This document shows positions 24,354 to 33,128 of a stretch of 64,000 nt of DNA, in pieces. Made by a program: the position numbers and the translations under genes. The stretch spans positions 1 to 64,000 of the forward strand of contig JAGVBZ010000007.1 of NCBI GenBank assembly GCA_020059465.1. Direction: 5' to 3'. The notes under the pieces are model-generated. The model did no database searches and was not told the origin of the DNA. It was given only the letters and a program-made list of their open reading frames with translations. Within the stretch, counting starts at the first letter, position 1, and each line of letters starts with the position of its first letter. Source of the stretch: Brevinematales bacterium. Lineage in GTDB: Bacteria > Spirochaetota > Brevinematia > Brevinematales > GWF1-51-8.

Positions 24354-25826
24354 ATGCTCTATCTGTTATTCTACCAGTTTCGCGACAGCTTCATACTGTT
24401 CAATCTGCTGCGGTATATCAGTTTCCGGTCGATTGCGGCGTTTTTTACGGCGTTTTTCATCGGGATGATCGTATTTCCGGGATTTATCCGCAAACTCCGC
24501 GAACGGAAGATGGGGCAGGCTATCCGTGACGACGGCCCTCAAAGTCACCAGACTAAGGCGGGTACGCCGACTATGGGCGGATTGATCGTCATTCTCGCCG
24601 GGCTGACTTCTATTCTACTCTGGGTAAAACTCGAATACTATGTAGCGGTCGTCTCGGTGGCTATCGTTTTCTTCGGCGCGATCGGTTTCATAGACGATTA
24701 TCTGAAAGTCCGGTATAATAATTCGAAAGGGATTTCAGCCAAACTAAAACTCGCCCTGCAGTTGGGAACCGCGGCTGTCATTCTTGCGATGCTTTATTTC
24801 AATCCCCAGCACTGGCGTGAAAATAATTTTTCCATATTGCTGAAGAATGATCAATCCAAGGCGGTGATCGAGTTTCCATATACATGGCAGAACGCTCAAC
24901 CGATGGAGTGGAAGCATACGAACAGCACGGGGCAGGTTCAGCCTCCCGGACGTTATCAGTTCTTTTTTGTTGTATCGGATATATTTGGGAACAGGGATGA
25001 GCACCTTCTCTCGATTGTCAGGTTATTCGAGGATTACGGCCCGGTCGTACTGGATATCCACGCTGTGGATATCAAACCGGAGGAGGTGGAATCCCCGAAG
25101 GATTCGATGCTCAAACTGCGATGGCAGATCGATCTGACTACGCCTGTCTCGGACTCGAAAGTTCAGCAGTACTCCGGCGAACTAGAAGTGAAACGAAGTT
25201 CTGACTTCTTTTTCAGTTTTTATATTCCGTTTTTCTCGCAGCCTATTTTTATTTGGCCGCCCATCCTCGGCTTCGCCTTTTTTGCCTTCGTCCTTATCGC
25301 GTTCTCCAACGCGACCAACCTATCGGACGGATTGGACGGACTGGCGGCGGGTATGGGAATTATCCTGTATGTCCCGTTTGCGATATTCGCCTACGTGATG
25401 GGCAATTTTCTAATGTCGAGTTATTTACTATTTCCCCATCTGGCGGGCGCCGGGGAAATGAGTGTCATTATTGCGGCGCTGATCGGCGGTTTCACGGCGT
25501 TTCTCTGGTACAATGTACATCCGGCGCAGATTTTCATGGGCGATACGCTCTCGCTTGCGATGGGCGGGACTATAGCCACAATCGCGATCATCCTGAAATT
25601 GGAATTGCAGCTTCTGATCGCGGGGTTCATGTTCGTCATGGAAACTGTTTCGGTGGTTTTACAGGTATTCTGGTTCAAACGGTTTAAAAAACGGATATTT
25701 CGCATGGCGCCTATCCATCATCATTTCGAATTGGGCGGGTGGAAGGAAACTCAGGTTGTCGTGCGTTTTTATATCATCAGCGTACTCTGCGCGTTTATCG
25801 CGCTATCGGCACTCAAGATTCGTTAG
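24354..25826 (+). CDS. mraY: Phospho-N-acetylmuramoyl-pentapeptide transferase with inserted periplasmic domain
   Basis: MraY makes lipid I in peptidoglycan synthesis. Family motifs are intact: DDGPQSHQTKAGTPTMGG (59-76), the catalytic DDYLK (114-118), NATNLSDGLDGLAAG (319-333), GDTLSLAMGG and HHHFELGGW. The protein has 490 residues against about 360 normally. The extra sequence (about 151-287) lies in the loop between the fourth and fifth membrane helices, which faces the periplasm. It is hydrophilic and beta-rich (PPGRYQFFFVVSDIFGN) and resembles an Ig-like fold. Active-site regions are not interrupted, so the enzyme should work. It stands apart from other mur genes, and AMMECR1 and glycosidase genes follow. 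Confidence 0.9.
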   Translation: MLYLLFYQFRDSFILFNLLRYISFRSIAAFFTAFFIGMIVFPGFIRKLRERKMGQAIRDDGPQSHQTKAGTPTMGGLIVILAGLTSILLWVKLEYYVAVVSVAIVFFGAIGFIDDYLKVRYNNSKGISAKLKLALQLGTAAVILAMLYFNPQHWRENNFSILLKNDQSKAVIEFPYTWQNAQPMEWKHTNSTGQVQPPGRYQFFFVVSDIFGNRDEHLLSIVRLFEDYGPVVLDIHAVDIKPEEVESPKDSMLKLRWQIDLTTPVSDSKVQQYSGELEVKRSSDFFFSFYIPFFSQPIFIWPPILGFAFFAFVLIAFSNATNLSDGLDGLAAGMGIILYVPFAIFAYVMGNFLMSSYLLFPHLAGAGEMSVIIAALIGGFTAFLWYNVHPAQIFMGDTLSLAMGGTIATIAIILKLELQLLIAGFMFVMETVSVVLQVFWFKRFKKRIFRMAPIHHHFELGGWKETQVVVRFYIISVLCAFIALSALKIR

Positions 25827-25834
25827 GGGGGATT

Positions 25835-26404
25835 ATGGAAAAGTTGAAATTAACCGAGGAGCAGAAAAAGACTCTGCTTAAAACAGTGCGCGCCACCATA
25901 GAACGCGAACTGAAGCAGCCGACGCCTTCGCCAATGCCGTCGATGGAGGATGAGGTATTCTCCGGTAAATTCGGCCTGTTTGTCACCTTGACTATACAGG
26001 GCAATCTCCGGGGATGTATCGGGTATGTCGAGGGAGTGAAACCGATCCGCGAGGCGGTCGAGGACATGGCGATCCAGGCGGCGTTCCACGATCCCCGGTT
26101 TTACCCGTTAGCGCAGAAGGAATATTCCGGCCTTGATATAGAAATCTCAATCCTGTATCCTGTCGAAGAAGTCGCCGACCTTGAAAGCATCCAAGTCGGC
26201 CGGGACGGGCTGATAATGGAAAAGGGGTACCGGCGAGGGCTGCTCCTTCCGCAGGTTGCTGCGGAATACGGGTGGGACAGGACGCGATTTCTCAACGAAA
26301 CCTGCCGGAAGGCTGGACTCGAACCATTCGCTTGGGAGAACGGCGCTAAGGTCTATAAGTTCGAAGCGGAGATATTTAACGAGGAAGAACTGGGGTTAAA
26401 ATAA
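25835..26404 (+). CDS. AMMECR1-domain protein (AmmeMemoRadiSam system protein A-like)
   Basis: A 189-residue protein with the AMMECR1 fold. The conserved LRGCIGYVEG motif (LRGCIG) is at about residues 60-65, with the downstream LDIEISIL and GRRGLLLPQVAAEYGWDRTRFL segments typical of the family. The function is not established; the protein often occurs with Memo and a radical-SAM enzyme, neither of which is seen here. ATG 25835 follows GGGGGG at short distance, 8 bp after mraY. Confidence 0.85.
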   Translation: MEKLKLTEEQKKTLLKTVRATIERELKQPTPSPMPSMEDEVFSGKFGLFVTLTIQGNLRGCIGYVEGVKPIREAVEDMAIQAAFHDPRFYPLAQKEYSGLDIEISILYPVEEVADLESIQVGRDGLIMEKGYRRGLLLPQVAAEYGWDRTRFLNETCRKAGLEPFAWENGAKVYKFEAEIFNEEELGLK

Positions 26405-26420
26405 AATTTCCGGGGCGCGG

Positions 26421-28118
26421 ATGCGGTACGGTTTTTTCGGAAATCGCGGCATAAACGAGTTTCTGAATGAAAAGGGCGAGGGCTTCTTTTTTTCCATCCT
26501 GAAAAACGGGAAAAGCTGGAATAAATTTTTCTACAATGTCGGGATGCCCGATCCTTCGCCGGTGCTGAATCCTCTGCATAAGGACGATCCGACCTATTGC
26601 TCCGAAATTCATATCGGGCCCTGCTCCTTTTCGCCGTTCTATGCGAAATACCGCCTGTTTGACAACTCGTTCGAATGGATACAATACCGTAATGTCATTC
26701 TCCTCAAAGCGCATCTTCTAAATCCCATGGATTTTCATGCAAACAGTATTGTCAAGCGTGTCGAGGAATATTTGGTTATCGGTGATGAGTTTTTTGTGCG
26801 GGGTATCGATTTCGAACTATCCTACCTCGGAGAACTGGAAATCATCATATCCGACCGCCAGATCGAGTTTTTTTCATTCGATGAGTACTACAGAAAGGCG
26901 AAGGAAGAACTCCCGCTCGATATTTTCAAAGAACGCGCAGGCGAGATCGCGAAGGCGTCCGTGTTTTATAATCTTACCCTGACTCGTCCCGATGAGCCGC
27001 GATTCATCGTACAAGTGAACAAAACATGGGCGGGTTTCATGAGCAGGCTGTTCGGTTTGAAAAATTCCATCGCGGGAGAGCTGGTCTTTGCATGGGACAT
27101 GTCGTTTTCATCCATCATCCTGAGCAGATACGATATCCTGCTCGCCGAGAACACTATCAAGGAATTGTTTTCCCACCAGACTGAGGACGGGCGAATCCCG
27201 CAATTCATCATCGATGACCGCCGGAGCAACAGAAGCAATCCGCCGGTATGGTTTCTTGCGGTCAAGGAGATCTACGAGCGCGGACAGAACGTGCATTTTG
27301 TATGGGAGTTGTATCCTAAACTGATCGCCAATTACCGCTGGTTCAAGGCAAACCGGATGAATCCCGATTATACGTTCAGTTGGGGCAACGATAACGAGGA
27401 TGACGAAGCATTATTCCGGCTTATTGGGAAGACCGGTGCAGTATTGGAATCGGGGCTGGATAATTCCCCGTTATTCGACGAAATGGGGTTTGTCGACGGT
27501 AAACTCGACTTCGCGTGCATCGATTTGTCGAGCATGATGTATCTCGCGGCAGAAATTCTGCTCGAGTTTTCTCGGCTCATGTCGCTTCCGGGAGGCGAAT
27601 TTGTGGAAGACCTGATTTTTTACGGAAAGGCAATTCATGAATTCTTCGACACCCGAACCGGGATAGCGAACTCGTTCAGGCGCGAGGGTAACAATAAGGT
27701 TTTCGCTCAGGAGATCACGCCTCTTTCTTTCTATCCCCTCCTATCGTTTCTGGTCGAAAAAGACGAAGTCCGTCTGCTGGAAAATCTGTATCTATCGAAA
27801 CATTTCCAGAACGATCACGCAATTCCCTCGCTGAGCCGGCTTTCGCCGAATTACGATCCCGACGGAGATTACTGGAGGGGGAGGGTATGGCCGCCCCTAA
27901 ACTATCTTGCGGCGTATGGATTCAGACGGCACGGATCGGATATTCACCGGCTGATCAAGGAAGCGTCGGAGAGAATGCTGATGACCGAATGGATTAAGCA
28001 TAATCATATCCATGAAAACTACTCCGCATCCTCCGGGTACGGAGAACCGCAGAACGCAATATACGCACGCAGTTGTCCGTTCTATTCTTGGGGCGGGTTG
28101 CTTGGAATTATAGATTAA
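26421..28118 (+). CDS. GH63/trehalase-like glycoside hydrolase
   Basis: A 565-residue soluble protein whose C-terminal two-thirds form an (alpha/alpha)6 barrel. Motifs such as WDMSFSSIILSRYD, EDGRIPQFIIDD, PPVWFLAVKEIYE and YWRGRVWPPLNYLAAYG match the trehalase/GH63/mannosylglycerate-hydrolase clan (GH-G/MGH-like). No signal peptide is seen, so it probably acts on a cytosolic glycan or trehalose-like sugar. It follows AMMECR1 by 16 bp and overlaps the convergent PilZ gene by 11 bp at the end. Substrate uncertain. Confidence 0.72.
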   Translation: MRYGFFGNRGINEFLNEKGEGFFFSILKNGKSWNKFFYNVGMPDPSPVLNPLHKDDPTYCSEIHIGPCSFSPFYAKYRLFDNSFEWIQYRNVILLKAHLLNPMDFHANSIVKRVEEYLVIGDEFFVRGIDFELSYLGELEIIISDRQIEFFSFDEYYRKAKEELPLDIFKERAGEIAKASVFYNLTLTRPDEPRFIVQVNKTWAGFMSRLFGLKNSIAGELVFAWDMSFSSIILSRYDILLAENTIKELFSHQTEDGRIPQFIIDDRRSNRSNPPVWFLAVKEIYERGQNVHFVWELYPKLIANYRWFKANRMNPDYTFSWGNDNEDDEALFRLIGKTGAVLESGLDNSPLFDEMGFVDGKLDFACIDLSSMMYLAAEILLEFSRLMSLPGGEFVEDLIFYGKAIHEFFDTRTGIANSFRREGNNKVFAQEITPLSFYPLLSFLVEKDEVRLLENLYLSKHFQNDHAIPSLSRLSPNYDPDGDYWRGRVWPPLNYLAAYGFRRHGSDIHRLIKEASERMLMTEWIKHNHIHENYSASSGYGEPQNAIYARSCPFYSWGGLLGIID

Positions 28119-28443
28119 CCTGCTCGGTCGGCGGGATATTCGAGGTAATAAAGGATTTGAGCATATATTCTTCGTATGTAGTTTTGTCCTCGGGATGAAG
28201 TTCCTCGATGCGCAGCCCGTACTCCCCCTCTCTTTCTCCCTTATTTTTGATCACGCAGAAGAAAACAACGTCCTTTCCCTCGAGTGAAAGCGAGATTTTC
28301 AACAGGTCGCCGACTTCGAGGATTTGCCGCGTTCTGATTTTCAATCCTTCCAGAGAAAGATCGGTTATTTCACAACTGTAGGTCGATTCGTTTAGAGTAT
28401 AAGTTGATTTGATGCTGACAATGATGCGGGTACTTCGAATCAT
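28108..28443 (-). CDS. PilZ-domain protein
   Basis: A 111-residue single-domain PilZ protein, a c-di-GMP receptor fold. The short N-terminal RSTRI, then EITDLSLEGLKIRT, correspond to the RxxxR and D-x-S-x-x-G motifs, although the arginine motif is weak. It may therefore bind c-di-GMP poorly. It overlaps the end of the convergent glycosidase gene. The gap before dtd holds nothing further except a promoter region. Confidence 0.65.
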   Translation of the reverse strand: MIRSTRIIVSIKSTYTLNESTYSCEITDLSLEGLKIRTRQILEVGDLLKISLSLEGKDVVFFCVIKNKGEREGEYGLRIEELHPEDKTTYEEYMLKSFITSNIPPTEQVNL

Positions 28444-28589
28444 AACTTTCTCCTTGATCGCCTTCAGTCAAATAAATTATATTGGGGGTTTCGCGATTTG
28501 TCCATTTCCATTTCAATATAACTGCTGATAGAGGAACAAATTCGATAATAACACTCCATCAATGATATGAAAATAAATTTGGACGATGA

Positions 28590-28612
28590 AACATTCCGCT
28601 TGACGGAACGTT
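28590..28612. promoter_or_regulatory. Inverted repeat overlapping the dtd promoter -35
   Basis: AACATTCCG (28590-28598), CTTGA, CGGAACGTT (28604-28612) is an inverted repeat with one mismatch. It covers the -35 box of the dtd promoter, so it is a candidate operator. Confidence 0.5.
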
Positions 28613-28628
28613 GCGCTCTGTTTATAAT
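28600..28628 (+). promoter_or_regulatory. Promoter of dtd and the following MBL gene
   Basis: TTGACG (28600-28605), 17 bp, TATAAT (28623-28628). A 7-bp stem (CCTCGCT/AGCGAGG, 28658-28690) lies in the leader before the ribosome site. Confidence 0.7.
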
Positions 28629-28705
28629 AATGCTAAGATAAAAAAACGAATACTTGCCCTCGCTGCTCTTTGTTTACAACGGGAGCGAGGACACACAGGA
28701 AGCTT

Positions 28706-29155
28706 ATGCGCGCAGTAATCCAACGGGTCAGAGAGGCAAAGGTAGAGGTAGACGGCGAGATCATCGGTTCCATCCGGAAAGGAATCCTTGTTTTTGTCGG
28801 CATCGGAAAAGGCGATACGGAAAAAGACATAGAATATATGGTAAACAAAATTCCGGGATTGAGAATTTTTCCCGACGGTAATTCGGAGACCGCATTGTCG
28901 GTTACCGAAACCGGGGGAGAGATCATGGTGGTTTCCCAGTTTACGCTGTTCGGGGATTTGAGGAAGGGGAAACGGCCGTCCTTTTCGGACGCGATGCAGC
29001 CCGCTCATGCGAAGGAAATGTTCGAACGGCTCCTGATCGCGTTCAAACAGGCGGAAATCGCAGTAAAGACGGGCGTATTCCAAGCGATGATGGACATCAG
29101 CCTGGTAAACGACGGCCCATATACGGTACTTTTAGATTCCGCCAAAGTATTCTAG
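28706..29155 (+). CDS. dtd: D-aminoacyl-tRNA deacylase
   Basis: Dtd removes D-amino acids (and glycine from tRNA-Ala) mischarged onto tRNAs. The 149-residue length is standard. Conserved motifs are MRAVIQRVREAKV at the start, SQFTLFGD (catalytic region with the family Ser-Gln and Thr) and the VNDGPYT motif, matching the NxGPxT signature. The start at 28706 is set by CACAGGAAG. It begins the transcription unit and the MBL-fold gene follows by 9 bp. Confidence 0.93.
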   Translation: MRAVIQRVREAKVEVDGEIIGSIRKGILVFVGIGKGDTEKDIEYMVNKIPGLRIFPDGNSETALSVTETGGEIMVVSQFTLFGDLRKGKRPSFSDAMQPAHAKEMFERLLIAFKQAEIAVKTGVFQAMMDISLVNDGPYTVLLDSAKVF

Positions 29156-29164
29156 GAGCAGAGA

Positions 29165-29989
29165 ATGAAGTTAACATTTTGGGGTGTAAGGGGTTCCATT
29201 CCTGTCCCGGAAATCAATAAGATGAAGGTCGGCGGCAATACCTCATGTGTAGAGGTGGATTTAGGCATTTCCACCCGACTGATTCTCGACGCCGGTACGG
29301 GAATCCGCCCGCTCGGCGCGAAGATCGCCAAAGAGATCGCGGAGGGAAAGGTTACAGAAGTAATCATCCTCCTCAGCCATTATCACTGGGATCATATTCA
29401 GGGGTTTCCGTTCTTTAATCCGATTTTCAACCCTAAATTCAAAATTTATATATTCGGGCCCGCCAAGGCGAACCGGAAACTCGAAGGGCTTTTATCCGGA
29501 CAGATGGAATACGACTACTGGCCTGTTAAATTCTCGCAGCTTCCGGTGAACATCGATTTTTACGAACTGAACGAGGGGTCACACCTGTTCAAAGCGGGGC
29601 TGAGGGTGATAGCGAAACGCCATATCCATCCCGGAACCGCGCTCGGATACCGTGTCGAGTTCGGCGGTAAGTCGTTTGTTTACTGCACCGACGCCGAGCA
29701 TTTCCAGAACCAGGTGGATAAGCGGGTGGTCGACCTATCGACGGAAACCAACCTGCTGATTCACGACGCGCAGTATACCGACGACGAGATCGAATTCCGG
29801 CTCGGATGGGGGCACAGCACATGGCGGCAGTCGGTGGATGTCGCGAAGCAGGCGGGGGTGAAGCGTCTTGTTCTGTTCCATATGGATCCTGAACGCTGCG
29901 ACGAGGATGCGCTTGCCATCGAGGCCGAGGCAAAGAAGGAGTTCCCCGGCGCGGTGCTCGCTAAGGAAGGCATGACGCTGGAAGTGTAG
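29165..29989 (+). CDS. Metallo-beta-lactamase-fold hydrolase
   Basis: A 274-residue metal-dependent hydrolase. The motif LLSHYHWDHIQGFPFF contains HxHxDH, with GTALGYRV and YCTDAEH downstream, and the conserved FWGVRGSIPVPE start of this subfamily. Such proteins resemble phosphodiesterase-type beta-lactamase-fold enzymes (cyclic nucleotide or tRNA 3'-end related). The exact substrate is unclear. It is coupled to dtd by a 9-bp gap. Confidence 0.72.
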   Translation: MKLTFWGVRGSIPVPEINKMKVGGNTSCVEVDLGISTRLILDAGTGIRPLGAKIAKEIAEGKVTEVIILLSHYHWDHIQGFPFFNPIFNPKFKIYIFGPAKANRKLEGLLSGQMEYDYWPVKFSQLPVNIDFYELNEGSHLFKAGLRVIAKRHIHPGTALGYRVEFGGKSFVYCTDAEHFQNQVDKRVVDLSTETNLLIHDAQYTDDEIEFRLGWGHSTWRQSVDVAKQAGVKRLVLFHMDPERCDEDALAIEAEAKKEFPGAVLAKEGMTLEV

Positions 29990-29991
29990 GG

Positions 29992-31092
29992 TTATTTTAA
30001 TTTTTTATAAAGCTTAAACACGGTTCCCGGCTTATAAATTTCTTTTTTATCACCCTCTTCATCTGAATGAATTTCATATAAAACGTTCATTAACATCATA
30101 TTCGATTGAATTAGAACAATACATTCTTCCGAAAAGCCTATACAACAACATTCTCCGATGGCATCGATAGAAAATAAACTTAATCCGTTCTTATTTTTAA
30201 ATTTATATGGACCGCTATATTTATGATAGAATAAGCTTTTTATTTCATTAAAAGAATGTTTTTTCAGGTTTGTAGTAACTGCACACATCTCTGCCCTATA
30301 ACTCTTCATTTCTTTCTCATCAATAAAAAGAAATTCCTGTAAACTGGTACCGTAGGGGTCAGAATCAGGTGTATCAGGAGAGTACATTAGCCAGATTCCA
30401 TACATTTCTTTTTGCTTAATTGTCTCGGGTTTCATTTTAGACCAAAGAAATGCGAAATACTTCTGAAAAAACGATTTCTTTGAATCTAGAAGCTTGCTGA
30501 GAGAATATTTTTTACCTTCGTACATTATTTCCAGTTCACTAAGACAAATATCTTTATATTTGGTTCCAGGATAGATAGAAATCACCTCAAGTTTCAAAAG
30601 ATTCGTAGTAACAAGGTGGGAAAACTTGATAATTTGCGGCAATGGTGAATCTTCCAGTACAAAATTCTGTCCGTTAATCAAAAGTTCCTTAATACGTGCG
30701 TTCTTAAAATAGAGATCGGAGTTTTTTTGGTAACCATTATAAAAAACAAGCTTATCGAGTTTTATCGGTGCATTCAACGATATATTAAAAAAAGGATTGG
30801 AATTGCTTACTGTGTAAAAATCACCGTTTAACTGAGCGGAGGTATCGATTCGGTTATCGAAAAGATGAAATGGCGCATATTGAAATGGATTGAAATAATC
30901 GAGAATGACCTGAGAAGGATGAAATAACCCGGAACCGTTAAGTCTAAAAAGTTCGGAGCCTTTGCTGAGTTTTTTATTTATTTGCTTAAACTGCATACAA
31001 ATAGTATTGGAATTCTCGTCACAGTAGCTGAAAATCGGAAGAAGTAAAATAGCAGTAAAAAGGTTTAGTATAAAAAACATTCTCATCATCAT
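29992..31092 (-). CDS. Secreted protein with NADase-type glycan-binding domain
   Basis: A 366-residue exported protein with a signal peptide (FFILNLFTAILLL...). Residues about 55-190 contain the discoidin-like, NADase-type glycan-binding fold: FYNGYQKNSDLYFKNARIKE and IYPGTKYKDICLSELEI are its strongest landmarks. The rest (200-366) is unrecognised. The gene is markedly more AT-rich than its surroundings, suggesting separate acquisition. It shares the glycan-binding module with the gene at 55841. No catalytic motif is evident; the NADase name refers to the domain family, not to an activity shown here. Confidence 0.62.
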   Translation of the reverse strand: MMMRMFFILNLFTAILLLPIFSYCDENSNTICMQFKQINKKLSKGSELFRLNGSGLFHPSQVILDYFNPFQYAPFHLFDNRIDTSAQLNGDFYTVSNSNPFFNISLNAPIKLDKLVFYNGYQKNSDLYFKNARIKELLINGQNFVLEDSPLPQIIKFSHLVTTNLLKLEVISIYPGTKYKDICLSELEIMYEGKKYSLSKLLDSKKSFFQKYFAFLWSKMKPETIKQKEMYGIWLMYSPDTPDSDPYGTSLQEFLFIDEKEMKSYRAEMCAVTTNLKKHSFNEIKSLFYHKYSGPYKFKNKNGLSLFSIDAIGECCCIGFSEECIVLIQSNMMLMNVLYEIHSDEEGDKKEIYKPGTVFKLYKKLK

Positions 31093-31119
31093 GCATTATA
31101 TGATGGATTCTAAAATTCG

Positions 31120-31878
31120 TCAACACATACCGAATACTCTCTTAAAATTCCTTTCGATTTCCGCGGCAAATTCTTTCAAATCCCTTTCCAATAACCTCGC
31201 TGTAAATTCATACGTATGCCGGACATACTCAGGGATGTTTTTTTTGCCCCGGTGTGGGATGGGGGTCAGATAGGGCGCGTCGGTCTCTAAAAGAAGTCTG
31301 TCCGATGGGACTAAACGCGCGGCCTCTCTCAGCGGTTCAGCCTTCGAATAGGTGATATTCCCCGCGAACGAGAGATAATACCCGTGTTCTATCAACCGCG
31401 CGGCCTCGGCGGGGCCGTACCCGAAGCAGTGGAAAACGACCGGTATCGAGAGCGCATAACTTCGCAGGATTCGGAACGTGTCGTCGAACGCGTCGCGGGA
31501 ATGGATAATCAGCGGGAGATTTTTCGATATTGCGGTCTCGATATTGAAGCGGAAAAGGGCTTCCTGCTCCGCCGGGGTCGAATATCCCCAGTGGTAGTCC
31601 AATCCGACTTCTCCGATAGCATCGGGGGGGTATTCGGACAGCAGGCGCAGGAATTCATTCCGCATATCCGAACCGAACTCCGGGGCGTTCTCGGGATACA
31701 ATCCGCATCCGTGAAGGATTCTGGGATTGCCTCGAAGCGGGTGAAAAGTTAAGATTTCGGTATTATTTGTCGATATTTCAACAAGATAGGATAAATCTTG
31801 CGGAATTCTGTTTAAAAAATCCGCGAGTTCCTCCGGGGAATAAGTATGACGCAGGTGACAATGGCTGTCGATAAACAT
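31120..31878 (-). CDS. tatD: TatD-family DNase
   Basis: A 252-residue TIM-barrel metal-dependent hydrolase of the TatD family, linked to 3'-5' DNA processing and repair. Metal-binding motifs are DSHCHL (residues about 4-9), GEVGLDYHW, HSRDA, HCFGYG and LETDAPYLTP, all in family order. ATG 31878 is chosen because AAGGAG lies 5 bp upstream; the GTG at 31884 in frame has no such site. The gene is transcribed singly from a strong promoter. Confidence 0.9.
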   Translation of the reverse strand: MFIDSHCHLRHTYSPEELADFLNRIPQDLSYLVEISTNNTEILTFHPLRGNPRILHGCGLYPENAPEFGSDMRNEFLRLLSEYPPDAIGEVGLDYHWGYSTPAEQEALFRFNIETAISKNLPLIIHSRDAFDDTFRILRSYALSIPVVFHCFGYGPAEAARLIEHGYYLSFAGNITYSKAEPLREAARLVPSDRLLLETDAPYLTPIPHRGKKNIPEYVRHTYEFTARLLERDLKEFAAEIERNFKRVFGMC

Positions 31879-31901
31879 AACCACTCCTTAGATAGGTAAA
31901 A

Positions 31902-31930
31902 ATTATACTGAAAGACTGCCGGCTTGTCAA
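31902..31930 (-). promoter_or_regulatory. Promoter of tatD
   Basis: Minus strand TTGACA (31930-31925), 17 bp, TATAAT (31907-31902), a perfect consensus in both boxes. Confidence 0.85.
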
Positions 31931-32053
31931 AGGATAGAAGGGAAGAAAAAAATGCATTTATAGACGGAAAAACGTACAAATATTAGCGTATTTTTTCAGA
32001 ATGTGATAAAATATTACGGGGTGGAGTGAATTAAGGGACTCCAGGAGGTATTC

Positions 32054-33091
32054 ATGGTACATTACAAGAAAAAACGGCCGGCGCTTAAGTCATCCGCAGA
32101 GGTATATAAAAAATCCAAATGGATGAAATTTAAAGAGCAGACCGCGCTATTTTTCAGTAACATGAAGCGGTTTTTTGCAAAAATTGCGCTGAAGATACAC
32201 GAAAAGGGTTCTCAGAAACTTACCATCATGATTGTACCGCACAATGAAAAGAAGATCTTCAATATTCCGATCTCGAATTATATCATGTTTTTCGCGATGG
32301 TGATTCTTGGGGTAACGATTGTCACATCTGTTATTACGATTTCCAGCAATCAGCAGAACGCAAAGAAATTAGTCAGCCTGAGCGATGAAAACCAGTCCCA
32401 GATTTTAGTGATCGAGGGATTCAAGAACAGCATACAGAGCCTGAATAATAAATTCACCAAGTTCAAAAGCGACGTAAACCAGATTTTCCGCGCGGCAGGC
32501 GGCGACAGCGATATTTATCAGTTTAACGAGATTAAGATCGGAAACGAATATACTAATAATACATTACCGCAGGAAGCGCTCTCGCTTGAAAAACTCGCTA
32601 TGGAACTTGAGTTGACCAAAATGAAGATCGGCGAGATGCTGATGTTCAAAGCGCAGATGGGAACTCTCCTTAGCGAAATACCGTCGCTTTATCCTCTAGC
32701 CGCACGCGCGAGAATTACGTCTCCCTACGGCCCGCGTATAGACCCTGTCTATCGCTGGAAGTCCAGCTTCCATGCGGGGCTTGACCTTGCCGTCGATCCC
32801 GGAACTCCCGTATTTGCGGCCGCCGACGGTGTGATCGATACTGCGGGTTATCACGGCGGATACGGCCTTTTAGTAAAAATCAAACATAAATACGGATTTG
32901 AGACCAAGTACGGTCATATGCTGAAACTCGGCGAACAGATTACGGTAGGCGCCCAGGTTAAGCAAGGGCAGATTATCGGATATGTCGGTTCATCGGGAAA
33001 GGCGACCGGCCCCCATCTTCATTATGAAGTGCTAATCGGCGGCAAAACTGTCAATCCGGAGCCGTTTATCTGCATGCGTCCCGGAAACTAA
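32054..33091 (+). CDS. M23-family metallopeptidase with membrane anchor
   Basis: A 345-residue LytM-type peptidoglycan hydrolase. A basic cytoplasmic segment (1-75) precedes one membrane helix (about 75-100), a coiled-coil-like linker and the C-terminal M23 domain. Zinc ligands are intact: His240 and Asp244 in FHAGLDL and His323 in HLHYE, with the catalytic His321. The active site therefore faces the periplasm. It heads the bactofilin-STAS-lpx cluster, and in other bacteria M23 genes next to bactofilins control cell shape. AGGAGG precedes the ATG. Confidence 0.88.
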   Translation: MVHYKKKRPALKSSAEVYKKSKWMKFKEQTALFFSNMKRFFAKIALKIHEKGSQKLTIMIVPHNEKKIFNIPISNYIMFFAMVILGVTIVTSVITISSNQQNAKKLVSLSDENQSQILVIEGFKNSIQSLNNKFTKFKSDVNQIFRAAGGDSDIYQFNEIKIGNEYTNNTLPQEALSLEKLAMELELTKMKIGEMLMFKAQMGTLLSEIPSLYPLAARARITSPYGPRIDPVYRWKSSFHAGLDLAVDPGTPVFAAADGVIDTAGYHGGYGLLVKIKHKYGFETKYGHMLKLGEQITVGAQVKQGQIIGYVGSSGKATGPHLHYEVLIGGKTVNPEPFICMRPGN

Positions 33092-33128
33092 TACTGAATA
33101 AACTATTACATTGTCGATTGGAGGGGTT

